64,000 bases of DNA, taken from assembly GCA_900660155.1 (NCBI GenBank), contig CABFPE010000096.1, positions 1,520,944 to 1,584,943 of the forward strand. The letters run 5' to 3'. A program made the position numbers and the translations under genes. Positions 12,135-24,249 of the stretch are shown here, piece after piece; position 1 is the first letter of the stretch; every line of letters starts with the position of its first letter. The DNA is from Hofstenia miamia (Eukaryota > Xenacoelomorpha > Acoela > Hofsteniidae). The notes under the pieces were generated by a model. It worked only from the letters and a program-made list of their open reading frames with translations. It had not been told where the DNA came from and ran no database searches.

Positions 12135-12386
12135 CCTCTGTCCCAAAATAACTGCTGCATTTGATTTGAGGTTTCATAACTTTGCAAAAAAACAAAAGAT
12201 TCTCATTCTGATTTTTGCAATGTAATCTCGGGAAGTATAGCTTTCAGAAAATGTAAAATTGTTTTAAAAAAAGTTAGTTCTAAAAAAAGGTTATAAGGGT
12301 TTTAATGCGCGGGAAAACAAGGATATTGAACCTTGATTGACTGGGCTCTCCCAAATCAGATTTAGTGACACTTTTTGCCAGATGAA
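12135..12386 (+). repeat. Dispersed repeat A, copy 2
   Basis: This is the plus-orientation partner of the repeat at 1634-1876, starting about 80 bp from the displaced T1 exon. No coding potential is seen. Confidence 0.7.
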
Positions 12387-13581
12387 GTAAGAAAAATTAA
12401 GATCTGCTGTACAATTACTTCCCCTTCCGCTTCCGTAAAGAAGTTAAGAAAGTGACTTTCACGCCTCTTAAATTACTTACAGTTCTGAATGGATATAAAT
12501 CACCCAAATGAATTGTTTAGCAAAATAAAATCATATTATTGGAAGAATAGAAAAAGGTTTTAAAATGGCTATAAAAGGTAGACGAAATTTCAAAGATTGA
12601 ACAAAGACAAAAAATATTGTGGATTTTTTAAGGACCTTTTCAAATTATTATTTTTCAATAATTCTAGCCTTCCAGTATGTTTTTATGGCGCTAAATGATT
12701 CATTTAGGTGCACACACTTTTCATTTGCACATTAAGTTTCCTAGAATTACATTTAATTTACAAAATGATTTCTAACCTTATTTACTTACTTTAATATTGA
12801 ATGTTTCATCAACTATTCAAAAAATTTAAGTGTTGTAGATGTACCAAAACAAACGTGCGTGTGTAGATGTATATTTTGTTTATATTTGAAAAAGGTTGAT
12901 CATGCGCTATTGATGTGAGTACGCATGTTGCAAATGTGTTGGGTTTGACATGAAAACCTGAACCAATGCTAACCTTTTACATTGACAGGTATATACTCGG
13001 ATACCTGAAAATGAATTATCTTAAATTTTTGATAAATTAGCAAAAACACATTTGGTGAAAGAATATTATTTTTCAACAAAATATACCAATGTTAGAGACT
13101 TATGATTTGAATGTATGATATATAAATTGGTAATTCGTGACGATGGATTTTATTATAGAGCCAATTAGATAATTGTGCGCAAACATAGCATTTTGAATTT
13201 TATTGTTCCAAGTTGGAATTGAGCACATCACTTTATCTAAATCGTTGCATGGTTTTTATATCTATTTGCGCAATGTTGGTTATAACTCGAATGCAATTTA
13301 AGAGATAACATGCTACTAAAACAAGTATCATTTAATTCCTGCGAATTCTCTGCAATATGTTTCCAAATGACTTATTTAAAAAGAATTATTTAATTTTTAA
13401 ATGTTATAATAAAGCTGTCTGTGAAGTATGTCGCCAAGATTAAGAAACGCTGAAAGCAATATCAAAAGGTCACTGAATGTTGATGATAGTCTTTTAATGT
13501 TCTTACAAGTAAAATGCATACTGTGTGCACAAGCAATGAAAACACAAGCAGACGATTTTTACATTCTTTTACATTTTTATC

Positions 13582-13628
<47 letters not shown>

Positions 13629-13691
13629 AATGTAACATGCTCATTGTCATAGGATACCATATAATTCAATTTTTCAGAGTTTAGTAATTTA
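12387..13691. other. AT-rich stretch with a (TA)n tract, no gene seen
   Basis: It holds a TA microsatellite at 13585-13619. Open frames on both strands through that tract (about 13428-13652) are mostly the repeat itself. Nothing else is supported. Confidence 0.5.
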
Positions 13692-14352
13692 TCCATAAAT
13701 TAGAAATGCAATGCAAGGCAAATGACCTAAAAATGTATGAAAAAACAAATGATTCATTAAAATTATGCATCCACTCCCATTAATGAGAGTTAAACATGTG
13801 TGAAATGTGATTCAAAAAGAGAGTGGAATTTGTCTATAGAAAAATCAATTCACACACTTTAATACATTGTTTAAAACATGTTTTGAACATGTCGTGTTTA
13901 AAACAGGCCAACCCTTAGCCAAACAAGTTAATAAGTTACCACTATCTCAAAAGCAAATGGTAGGAGATCCTATATCCAGAACTTATTTAGAAAAGAAGGC
14001 TACTGTAGATTACATTAGAAAACCACATTTTACTTCATTTACTAACTTTGTTCTAACAATGCAAATATTCTTAAGTATCCCAGAGCCTCAATTTTCGATT
14101 GATCTGTTTTTGCATAAGAAGTCTTCATGAAACGTGTTTCCAAGTCTGCTGATGCTATGCATGCAATGTGATTGTAGGCTGTGCTTCACAGCTTTAGCTA
14201 ATCTGCTCATGTGAAATATATATACACATAACCCCACTTTTTTTGCAGAAGAACTAGAAGCTTTTGATTGCGCAATTAATCGGTCTCTGGAAAATATGAC
14301 AGGGTTGGTTTGTCTGCGTTACAGAAACTACAGGCATCTTTTATATCTTTAA
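13692..14352 (+). repeat. Dispersed repeat B, copy 2
   Basis: This is the partner of 2695-3330 in opposite orientation. An 87-codon plus-strand frame (13867-14130) is open through its centre, and the corresponding part of copy 1 is similar, but the translation (for example KKATVDYIRKPHF) matches no family I know. It is treated as repeat DNA, not a host gene. Confidence 0.8.
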
Positions 14353-17300
14353 TCTTCATTATTCCCTAATAAATTTCGAATGTTATACATAGAATTCATG
14401 AATTTTGAACATATAATGAAAAAGTGATGACACAATTTTGATCTAAGAATGTAGAATGGATTGCTTCAATGAAACGAAACAACAAATTTAAATTATTAAA
14501 TAAATGCAAGGAAATGAAAAATATAGAATCATTGATTTCATTCTATAAAATAAAATGGCTTGTAAAATAGCAAAAACGAAATCAAAATCATCCTTCATAC
14601 AATCAAATTAGGTATATGAAATATGATGTAGCACGCATTCATTATTTAAATTCAAATATTAAATATTTTAAGTGGAGAGATCAGGTTACCCTTTACATGC
14701 TGTAATACAAAGGAAGTTGTAAAATGACCATTACTAGTAACGAACACAATTCATATTTGGGAGGAGTGAATTTGATGGACTAAAAATGTTACATTCCAAT
14801 TTAACGATGAAGTGAAATACAATATAATCTAAAGTATTATGTAACAAGACGAGATGGTATTAGTATCAAATTTTTAAAAGGCTAATCAGAGACCATTGAA
14901 AATAAATTTTTATAGAATACTATTTTTAAACAATAGGGAACTCCATGTGTATTTTATGTCCCAAAATTGATGGCGTTTTAATATTAAATTACTATCTCGA
15001 AACATTGCATGGATATAGACAAGTACTTGGAATATTTATTAACTTTGTTTGAGCTGACATACAAGCATTGTTGACAAATTTCTCGTGAGAAGCAGCTTTT
15101 GGTTCACTCACTGCAGCTAACAAGTGAAACTAACGGAATTTTACTATAAAAAACGGATGAAAAAGCAGTTGATGGAAACCATTTTGAGAATGAGAAACTA
15201 CAAGAAACGACATTGATTTTCATTGAATTAAAAATCTGATGTCCCTGAACTTGTAGAGCAGAAATTAGCTTATCTATAAAAGGTTTCTGATTATGTTGAA
15301 CTTTATGACAATAACCAAGCAATAATTTCAATTGATTCCAAATAAACTAAAAAATAAATGAAAAATTACAACATCGAATCAAGAAAAGACTAAAGTCTAT
15401 AGGTAAGATTTTGATTCTGATACATACATTGTATATATTTGCGGAATAACTAATTTAAAGTTTCATAAACCAAGACTCTTTTAAAACTTTCGAAATTTAA
15501 TATATAAAACATGAATATTTAATCCATTTTAATGAAAATAATATTACATGGACACTCAGCATCGCATAATTTAATTCTAAATACATAGCGTTTGCACAAT
15601 GATAGAATTAGAAAATCTCAATAAAAATTTTGATATTTGAATGCAAGTAGAACATATACTTTTTTGCTAAATTTTCATGTATTTATTAAATTAAATATTA
15701 ATTTTGTACAAAACATCTGCAGAAACGCAGGTAAAATGAATGTAATATATAAACAGAAACACGGTTTTAATCATCTCAAATTTTCAGACAACAAATCATA
15801 TAATTACCTCACTAGAGTCCTATAAAAATAAATTAAGGGCGTGGTTTACAGCAACATTTGCCGCCACTCTAATGATTAAACTGTAATGAAAGTTACAAAC
15901 ATTTAACACATAGTGCTCATTCTTCTTTTTCAAATTTACACAAATTGTCCTCATTATGTAGAGAGAACCAATGTGTAATAAATATACTGCAGTCTTCTAC
16001 GAAGTAATTGAAGTGGCTTCACACATTCAAATGGACAATCCTTTTTATAATACTACTACAAATACACTATTTTCTAATGCGATTTGTAAAAAATTGCTAT
16101 TCATATGTATAAATCAAAAAGATTCAAAAAATAATTTTCATTTTTGTATCTAAACAGTGGTCCAAATTCCATATCAATTTGAATATTTAAAAATCTTAAT
16201 TAAGCTAAGTTCATTCATGTACTAGTATTCTCTAATAAAGTTTCATTTATTAAATATTGAGAACTCCGGGTAAGATACGAAGCAACTAATCATTAAATCA
16301 CCAAAAAATGTGCATCCCATCAGTATAAAATTATACTTTCGTAGATGTTGATACGAAAATACATTCGTATTGACTAGCATTCTGTTTAGGCGTCATTAAA
16401 TATTAAAGCTTTTTGAGCCATTAAACTAGTTCTTTCTGCTGCTATGGTATAATCTGTGTCAATAGAATTTAGTATTTGGACTTATGGTGACGTCTTTGGT
16501 CACTTGCATTGCTATTTTTAATTATAAAAGTTGTGTTTTTCCGACAGTTATGCCATCATAAACCAGTTCTTCTGTTTTGCTAGTGGCGATGTCTTCAAAA
16601 AGGTTTTCATTTGATATGGCGCCTTTTCAACTGTACATTTGAGGAATAAATTTGCTATATTGTCAGTCAGAATGAAGCAACAACTTTCTAGTTATTGCAA
16701 ATCCAATTTAGTACATAAATTATGTAACGATTATATTTAAATATTTATTATTAACCTCATTAACACTCAACCATATCACAATTAATAGTGTACATTCACT
16801 ATCGACTTTTATCAGTAGAATTTAGTCGAAAATACAAAAAATTTTGTGGAAATTGGTGATTTTTTAGCATCCGATAATTTGTCAAAAAAACAGGAGTTGA
16901 AATATCATGCACAGTATCGATTTTTTGAGAGATGATGAATTGTCATTTGATTAAAAATCGATAATGGGAACGATTTCCCAGCTCCAATTATATTTTGATT
17001 GACAGCAGGAATGTAAATAATGTTAGAATATTTTGAAGTGAAATATTTTAACTTCAATAATCGGCGTTTAGGAGTCTGTTCCCTATTTGAACTAAGCAAT
17101 TCATTTCAAGTAGCTATAAGAATCGAGTTTTAGTCTTGTTCCCCATATTGACTTTTCATCAGATGAAAAATTATTAGATGACAGCATTTTAAAAAATCGG
17201 ATATTCACGCTATCGAATTTATCACCGATTTCTTTACACATGATAAAACTCGATTCACACTAATCAGCCAAGATCGAGATGTTCGGTGGTGATGTTGATC

Positions 17301-18660
17301 CCGCTTTCCTATAATAGTTGCCACATTCATTTAGAAATTGCATGTTATCTAAAATGATTTACGGCATCGACACCAAATCAAAAACTTTCGAATAATATGT
17401 TGACAGTTGTGGAATAAATTATGTTGAAATGATACAGTTTTTTAATATTATCTATTCATAAACCATCAACTATTATTTATGTCTTTCCAAAATTGAAATG
17501 CATTTAGCTAGAATGGGAATAAATGATGATGCAATAGCTTCAGTTCTGGTCATCTCCATAATTTAAAATGTGTTATTAGCACAAAATCTGTTACTTAAAT
17601 TAATTCGATAGATATTAATTTTTAATAAATGCTATTTATACATTTGAATGTTAGCTATGCTACCAGCTGTTCATCTTTCTTTGTTTGTCGTATCTCAAGA
17701 GAGTGCACATATAATAGGCCACATTATTCGCATTGATGCTATGAAATTGGAGCATTCTATTTTTAGGTTGGAAATAACCCATCATAGTCTAGTGTAGCCA
17801 ACACTGCTCCATTTGAATTTGCATGCAGAAAAATAGTTACATGTATTTGGCAAGTATCCAAGTCACATATTATACTTAAGCAGCAGTGATTTATAATAGA
17901 TTTTTACATTATACAAGTATCATTTTAATAAATGAAACATCTCTGTCTCATAGAAGTAGATAAAAATCTCTGAAGAATTCCAACGAAATATGTAATAACG
18001 ATAGTGAAAACCTATATGCTGTAAGATATGGGAACTTTCAATGGCTTGTTTACAAGCACATGTTTCTGGCAGTTGACAGGCGGACAGATGAGCTGATGGA
18101 ATCCGTTGACACAGACTAATGAACAAATACGTCGATTGAATCTCTTTCTGAAATTTATATGCAGCTAGTCGCTGTTGTAAATATGTTCAATAAGCCGGAT
18201 TTAGCCAAAATTCTCTACAATGTTTGAAGAATTCTCCAACAATGAAGAATACATATTCATATTAATCGCGCTTGAAGAATGTGCTGTCATACCAAAACCT
18301 AGTTGAAAATGAGATATCTCATCTTCTGAATAAAGTACATTTGTGGAAACAAGTATTTCATGTCTAAGGATTTGAAGATCCCTAAAAGACTATTTTGATC
18401 CTAGATTAAATAGAGGATAAATAATTGAGTTGATGAACTAAATTTACTCACCCATTTAGAAGAGTTGGTTTAAGTGAAACAGGCATCACAAAGTTAAATC
18501 AGTGTAGAATTTATTTTATATAGATGAACCGTTTCAATCAAATGGGTTTTGAGCTCAGAATACTGAAGCGAACTCAGTAGACATGGATAAAGAGTGATAA
18601 GGCGCCCTACAAAAGTTGTATTGTTAATTGTTATACATTAGTGCAAAATGTTCTGTAAAT
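14353..18660. other. Long AT-rich stretch, no gene seen
   Basis: Only short open frames (60-75 codons) occur, without domain signatures or consistent splice sites. The 16.3-18.6 kb part is slightly richer in short open frames and could be very old transposon DNA, but I cannot name a family. Confidence 0.45.
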
Positions 18661-19195
18661 CACAAGGTACAACCCCAGAGTGAAAATCAAAGTGATAAAG
18701 AATAAAAAAGAAAATGCTTTATTGTTACAGTTCAAATATGGAGAAATGCTGAGTTAAATCATCCCAGATATGGCCAAAGTTAACAAAGATATCAACTAAA
18801 AAACTTAAAGAAGGCAGTTTTCGACTGATCGAATTAATAAAAACTGAATTTAACAATTATATAAATCTTAGTGATTTGGTAGTGAACTTACTGCAAAGCG
18901 GCGCATCATGCAACTAAAAAAATTGAAAGCACAAGGTACAACCCCAGAGTGAAAATCAAAGTGATTTAAAGTAAAAAAGAAAATGTTTTATTGTTACAGT
19001 TCAAATATGGAGAAATGATGAGTTAAATCATCGTAGATATGGCCAAAGTTAACAAAGATATCAACCAAAAAACTTAAAGAAGGCAGTTTTTGAATGATCG
19101 AATTAATAAAAACTGAATTTAACAATTATATAAATCTTATTGATTTGGTAGTGAACTTAATGCAAAGCGGCGCATCATGCAACTAGAAAAATTGG
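18661..19195. repeat. Direct tandem duplication, period about 269 bp
   Basis: Copy 1 (18661-18929) and copy 2 (18930-19195) both begin CACAAGGTACAACCCCAGAG and both pass through TTACAGTTCAAATATGGAGA and GCAAAGCGGCGCATCATGCA. They differ at only a small number of bases, indicating a recent duplication. No open frame spans it. Confidence 0.92.
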
Positions 19196-19487
19196 TGGCA
19201 GATAGAAAAAATTGATGTTGCAAAATTTTAGCAATTTCAGGTATAATCATAAGCGCCCAAACTGTAGGTTTTCTTAAAAATGAAAAAATTAATTGTATGA
19301 CTAGTAACCGATTTATATTTTGTCCACAATAGCTTACCGGCTGTATCTCTGGTCCTAATATAACTTAAAATAATGCATTCCAAGTACTGCAAATTTAAAA
19401 ATTGTAGCATTGGGCTTTAAATCCCTAGAGCAAAAATTTATGAACTAAAATTGAAGACTTTTGCATATCATAAGTGTATAATGTAAA

Positions 19488-20607
19488 CAGGGGCGGATAC
19501 AGAAAACATTTTTAGAGGGGACCCAATGTAGAATATAATGTGAAGTGCATAATTGGGTACTAGGGAGGGCACAAAGTGTTGAATTTTCAATTTTTAAAAT
19601 TCATCGCTATGCACGGACTGCACCACCTACTGATTAAAAGAATGGAAACATTGAATTTATGTAACTTTTCAAAATTCAGCACATTTTTTTCAAATTTCAA
19701 ATTACTCTTTAATAATGGCCTATTGTATTTTTAGGAGATTTTTGCATTATGCACTTCAAAATAGAGCAATTGCATAAGATTAAGAAAATTAAATAATATT
19801 TAACATAAGAAATATATGAGTTTGTGTATTAAAAAACACGAAATACTTATTTTCGTGCGATGACTAGACACATCACTGAGAAAACAGTTAAGCAGAAAGA
19901 TACAATTGAATGAGTCTGAAGAAGATATTGAAGTGAATCAAATCAATTCTTGCGAGGATGAAAATGAAGAACAACAATTATTCTTCAAGAAAATTCCGAT
20001 CACCGGCGAAATTATAAATTGAAAATGTGATTTCTGTTCAATTTGGAATTAGCAGGAAGATTTACAATGATTATAAATATCAAGTTTCATTTCAGTGTTT
20101 TTCAGACAGAGTGCGAGATACTGTATCATAATTTTCTGAACAGAAAGATATCAATGATGTCAGTTTTCATTAGATTTCTATGTGATTTTACTAATGCATA
20201 TACCTCAAGCTAACTGTCATTATGCATTTATTATACACTTTTGCAATATTTTAAAACACCCTAACTGTATCTTTTCACTCGATAGAGAATGTGAAAAGGT
20301 ATATATAGAATAAATCACATCTGTTCCTATTCACCCTGGTCTAAAAGAGTGAATAGAAGTATTTTTAAACTTTAAAAAATTCCTAAAAACTAAATATTTT
20401 TATTTTTATTGAAATGTAACCTCAGGATTTATAGTGTAAAAGTTCAATGAAATACATTTATCAAATACCAGATCTTTGAAAAAAACTTAAAAAACCGTTC
20501 ATATTCACTCCATTTGACGGTACTAAAGAATTTTCTTTTGTAATTTTTATTGAACAGTTTTAACGATTTCTTATTATTTTAGAGGGGCCCCTCTGTATCC
20601 GCCCTTG
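19488..20607. mobile_element. Non-autonomous hAT-type element, 1120 bp
   Basis: The left end reads CAGGGGCGGATACAGA and the right end, read inward, CAAGGGCGGATACAGA, a TIR form common in hAT transposons. The inner TIR also repeats (AGAGGGG near 19513 and AGAGGGGCCCCTCT at 20581). Flanking 8-mers are AATGTAAA (19480-19487) and TATGTAAA (20608-20615), matching at 7 of 8. The interior has a short acidic-coding piece near 19910-20010 (frame reading SEEDIEVNQINSCEDENEE-like) but no transposase domain. Confidence 0.7.
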
Positions 20608-20615
20608 TATGTAAA

Positions 20616-22075
20616 TTAAAAGAAACTTACCCCTGGGAGACATCGTTATTGTAATTTATTTTGTTTGGAAACAAGCATTAAATGTTTGTCTTTACATAAC
20701 AGATACGTACACATTTACAAATTGATATTAAATATATTTCTTAAATTGTCTTACAAAAATAAAAATCCTAAATGCTACATACATGTATGTATTTGAAATT
20801 GAATCGATAAAGTTAACATTTAAAATAAATTTATTGATATTATATGTAAAGCAGTTCACGTTTATAGAGGTCATTTTTGTAACGACCAGTTTTCTAATCC
20901 CAATTTTTATGCATGTATTAACATAGAATTATTATCAACATTTTTGCAACAACCTGCTATTACAACAAATGTGGCAAAATAGAGGTCGTTATAAGCGCGG
21001 GCACAGTCTATGCTTTTAGACACTAAGAACTCTTTCTAATCAAATAAAATTGTGTGGATTTCGTTTCCGTTATATTATTCAGGCACAAATAAATGAAATA
21101 AAGATAAAGGAAAAATTCATTATTAGCGTATTTATTTACACTATGCGTATCATCATAGCTAACTTAATTAGTACGCAGCAATAGGTTGTCCATAATACAT
21201 GCTTACATTGAAAAAACTATAACATTAAAAAGTTGTTGTTCCATTCAATTAGCCAACATTAATTACCCTCGAATCAGAACAAGGAGAGTAACCTTTACAG
21301 AAAAATTGCTTGCGTGGATCATTATTACTAATTAGAGAAAATAAAAATGTGTACCTTTAGCAGCAATAGTCGTTTTCATACAATGAGCGAGAAGTAAATT
21401 AGTCGAGATGAACAATTAAATAAAAGTGTAAATTCTAATCAGGAGTTCGCCTTCCATCGTGTGCACATGACTCAAATTCCGTAGCACATGTTTAAAATGG
21501 CCGTACAAAATGACGGATATTGAACATTTGCAATAAATAATACTTTTTTAGGATGTTTGAGTGACATGCGATGTTCCTGTTTCGATCTCACGCCACACAT
21601 GAAAAAATAGTTGCAAGAGTACAGGCTTACATTTTGGAAGGAATCCAAAGCAACATTATTGAATTTTTTATTAGTACATAAAATCTAAAAAACAACCACA
21701 CCATGTCAAACAAATAGTATTTACTTTTTTGTTGCTAACCACTTCTGCAGATTATCATTTAAAAATGTGATAATATAATCTAATAATTTTTTACAAAGGA
21801 ATTTGCAATTTTTCGAAGGAATTACAAATCTCTCAGTATAAGAATGTTATTTGTATAGATTTTGATCACACGCTTTGCAAGTCACTCTCTGACACCAGAC
21901 GAAACTTTAGAGGACTAAGGGAATGATGCTTATTCTGAAGTCAAAACTAGAATGTATGAAATCCGGAAACATATAGAAGTATGATAATAAGAAATTCATA
22001 TTTGGCTTTCATAAGAAAAAAAACAACATTTCATTCAAAAACTGCTTTGTTTTTTCTTGTAACTAATTGATTACT
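20616..22075. other. AT-rich stretch, no gene seen
   Basis: No coding or repeat structure is supported. Two related words (AGAGGTCATTTTTGTAACGA near 20868 and AGAGGTCGTTATAAGCG near 20981) are too short to call. Confidence 0.45.
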
Positions 22076-22100
22076 ATATGTATATATATATATATATATA

Positions 22101-23100
22101 NNNNNNNNNNNNNNNNNNNNNNNNNNNNNNNNNNNNNNNNNNNNNNNNNNNNNNNNNNNNNNNNNNNNNNNNNNNNNNNNNNNNNNNNNNNNNNNNNNNN
22201 NNNNNNNNNNNNNNNNNNNNNNNNNNNNNNNNNNNNNNNNNNNNNNNNNNNNNNNNNNNNNNNNNNNNNNNNNNNNNNNNNNNNNNNNNNNNNNNNNNNN
22301 NNNNNNNNNNNNNNNNNNNNNNNNNNNNNNNNNNNNNNNNNNNNNNNNNNNNNNNNNNNNNNNNNNNNNNNNNNNNNNNNNNNNNNNNNNNNNNNNNNNN
22401 NNNNNNNNNNNNNNNNNNNNNNNNNNNNNNNNNNNNNNNNNNNNNNNNNNNNNNNNNNNNNNNNNNNNNNNNNNNNNNNNNNNNNNNNNNNNNNNNNNNN
22501 NNNNNNNNNNNNNNNNNNNNNNNNNNNNNNNNNNNNNNNNNNNNNNNNNNNNNNNNNNNNNNNNNNNNNNNNNNNNNNNNNNNNNNNNNNNNNNNNNNNN
22601 NNNNNNNNNNNNNNNNNNNNNNNNNNNNNNNNNNNNNNNNNNNNNNNNNNNNNNNNNNNNNNNNNNNNNNNNNNNNNNNNNNNNNNNNNNNNNNNNNNNN
22701 NNNNNNNNNNNNNNNNNNNNNNNNNNNNNNNNNNNNNNNNNNNNNNNNNNNNNNNNNNNNNNNNNNNNNNNNNNNNNNNNNNNNNNNNNNNNNNNNNNNN
22801 NNNNNNNNNNNNNNNNNNNNNNNNNNNNNNNNNNNNNNNNNNNNNNNNNNNNNNNNNNNNNNNNNNNNNNNNNNNNNNNNNNNNNNNNNNNNNNNNNNNN
22901 NNNNNNNNNNNNNNNNNNNNNNNNNNNNNNNNNNNNNNNNNNNNNNNNNNNNNNNNNNNNNNNNNNNNNNNNNNNNNNNNNNNNNNNNNNNNNNNNNNNN
23001 NNNNNNNNNNNNNNNNNNNNNNNNNNNNNNNNNNNNNNNNNNNNNNNNNNNNNNNNNNNNNNNNNNNNNNNNNNNNNNNNNNNNNNNNNNNNNNNNNNNN
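22101..23100. other. Assembly gap of exactly 1000 N, flanked by (TA)n
   Basis: The flanking bases are TA repeats on both sides (22076-22100 and 23101-23120). A round 1000 suggests a placeholder for unknown length. The order and orientation of the sequence to the left relative to the rest is therefore less certain. Any open frame through the N run is artefactual. Confidence 0.97.
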
Positions 23101-23401
23101 TATATATATATATATATATACAGTATATAAGATAAGATAGGAGAATCTTTATTCAGATAAATGTTAAAAATTAAATAACTGATAATTTATCTGAATAGCG
23201 TCATTAGATTCACAAAAACACATGTATACAATTCACATAAATTACAAAAACGAAATCTTGCAGACTATGGTTAAATTACTATAGTACTACTTTAATAACG
23301 AGTTATAGTATAGTCATTGTTATAAAATTTGTGTCCTAGCCATGATGTTCCAGAAATATATTTTTGCTTAAGGAAGAGTTTTAAATGCTTTTTAAAAGAT
23401 T

Positions 23402-24247
23402 TCAATTTTTCAAAATTTTTAATTTTTTTAAGGGGCGAATTCCAGGTTCGAATCGCGACATTAAGAAGGATTTCTTTAAAACGTTTTTCTTATACTTAAC
23501 ACATGTAAAAAGCTTTGATCTTGAATTCTGTTTATGAGTAAATCCCGGTAATTTAATCGTATTATAAGGTGGTAGGTTTCTGATTAGCTTGAAGAATGTC
23601 AGAAGGGTATTCAATATAACCAGTTATTTTGGAAAAAGAATTGACCTAGAAATGTCCTGTTTGGTTTTCGATGAGTTTTTCGTTGTGATATTTATTGCCC
23701 ATCTTAATTGAATATCAAGTTTTTTATGAAGCACTTCGCTTAGGTCAGTAAATAAAATATTTGCATAATTAAGGAGACTCATGATGAAAGCATGGAAGGA
23801 TTAAATTATCGCACAAGGTGGTAATTGCCGAACTACTAGTGCCATACTTTTTATACCTATAGCTAATTTTCTAACTATTGAATTGATGTGAGAGTTGAAT
23901 TTTAGCTTTGAGTCAATAGTTACTCTTAGGTACTTGAAAGTGTCCACAAGAGGAACATTAATATTATTTACATTTAAAGTCACTGCAGAAACATCATAAT
24001 CGCATTTATTCGGCTGCAAAATACAAAATTCTGTTTTAGCTTCATTAATATTAAACTTGTGCATACAAAAGTATTTTGGCAATTTGTTACAATTCAATTC
24101 TATAGATTCCGCTGCTAGGTGCATTGATGAATTATCGCTGACAATGCAAGTGTCATCGGCATATTGGATTAAATTGCAATTAGTTATAGAATGCATGTCA
24201 TTTACATAAATACTAAAAAGAAAATAAATATAGAATACAAACAACAA
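23402..24247 (-). pseudogene. Non-LTR retrotransposon, 3' part of ORF2 (5'-truncated)
   Basis: The minus strand from 24247 gives SIYVNDMHSI, then LIQYADDTCIVSDN with the RT catalytic YADD intact, then INEAKTEFCIL and VDTFKYLRVTIDSKLKFNSH, the classic LINE order after the active site. A separate downstream frame (23614-23402) gives LPGFTHKQNSRSKL and KKNVLKKSFL, the usual C-terminal tail (H..RN...-K.SF). Sequence before the PLLF-type block is absent, so the copy is truncated inside the RT domain, and the tail is in a shifted frame. It resembles Jockey/CR1-group elements. It lies downstream of the Kv gene's stop and cannot be active. Confidence 0.85.
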
Positions 24248-24249
24248 AG

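Noticed and set aside
20868-21000. Two AGAGGTC-type words suggesting a repeat end
   Set aside because: Too short and imperfect, with no opposing terminus.
22067-23140. Very long open frames through the N runs (also 39331-39936)
   Set aside because: They exist only because N was read as open; real bases at each edge are TA repeats.
23445-23454. tRNA B-box-like word GGTTCGAATC
   Set aside because: No A box, cloverleaf or terminator around it, and it falls inside the LINE tail.
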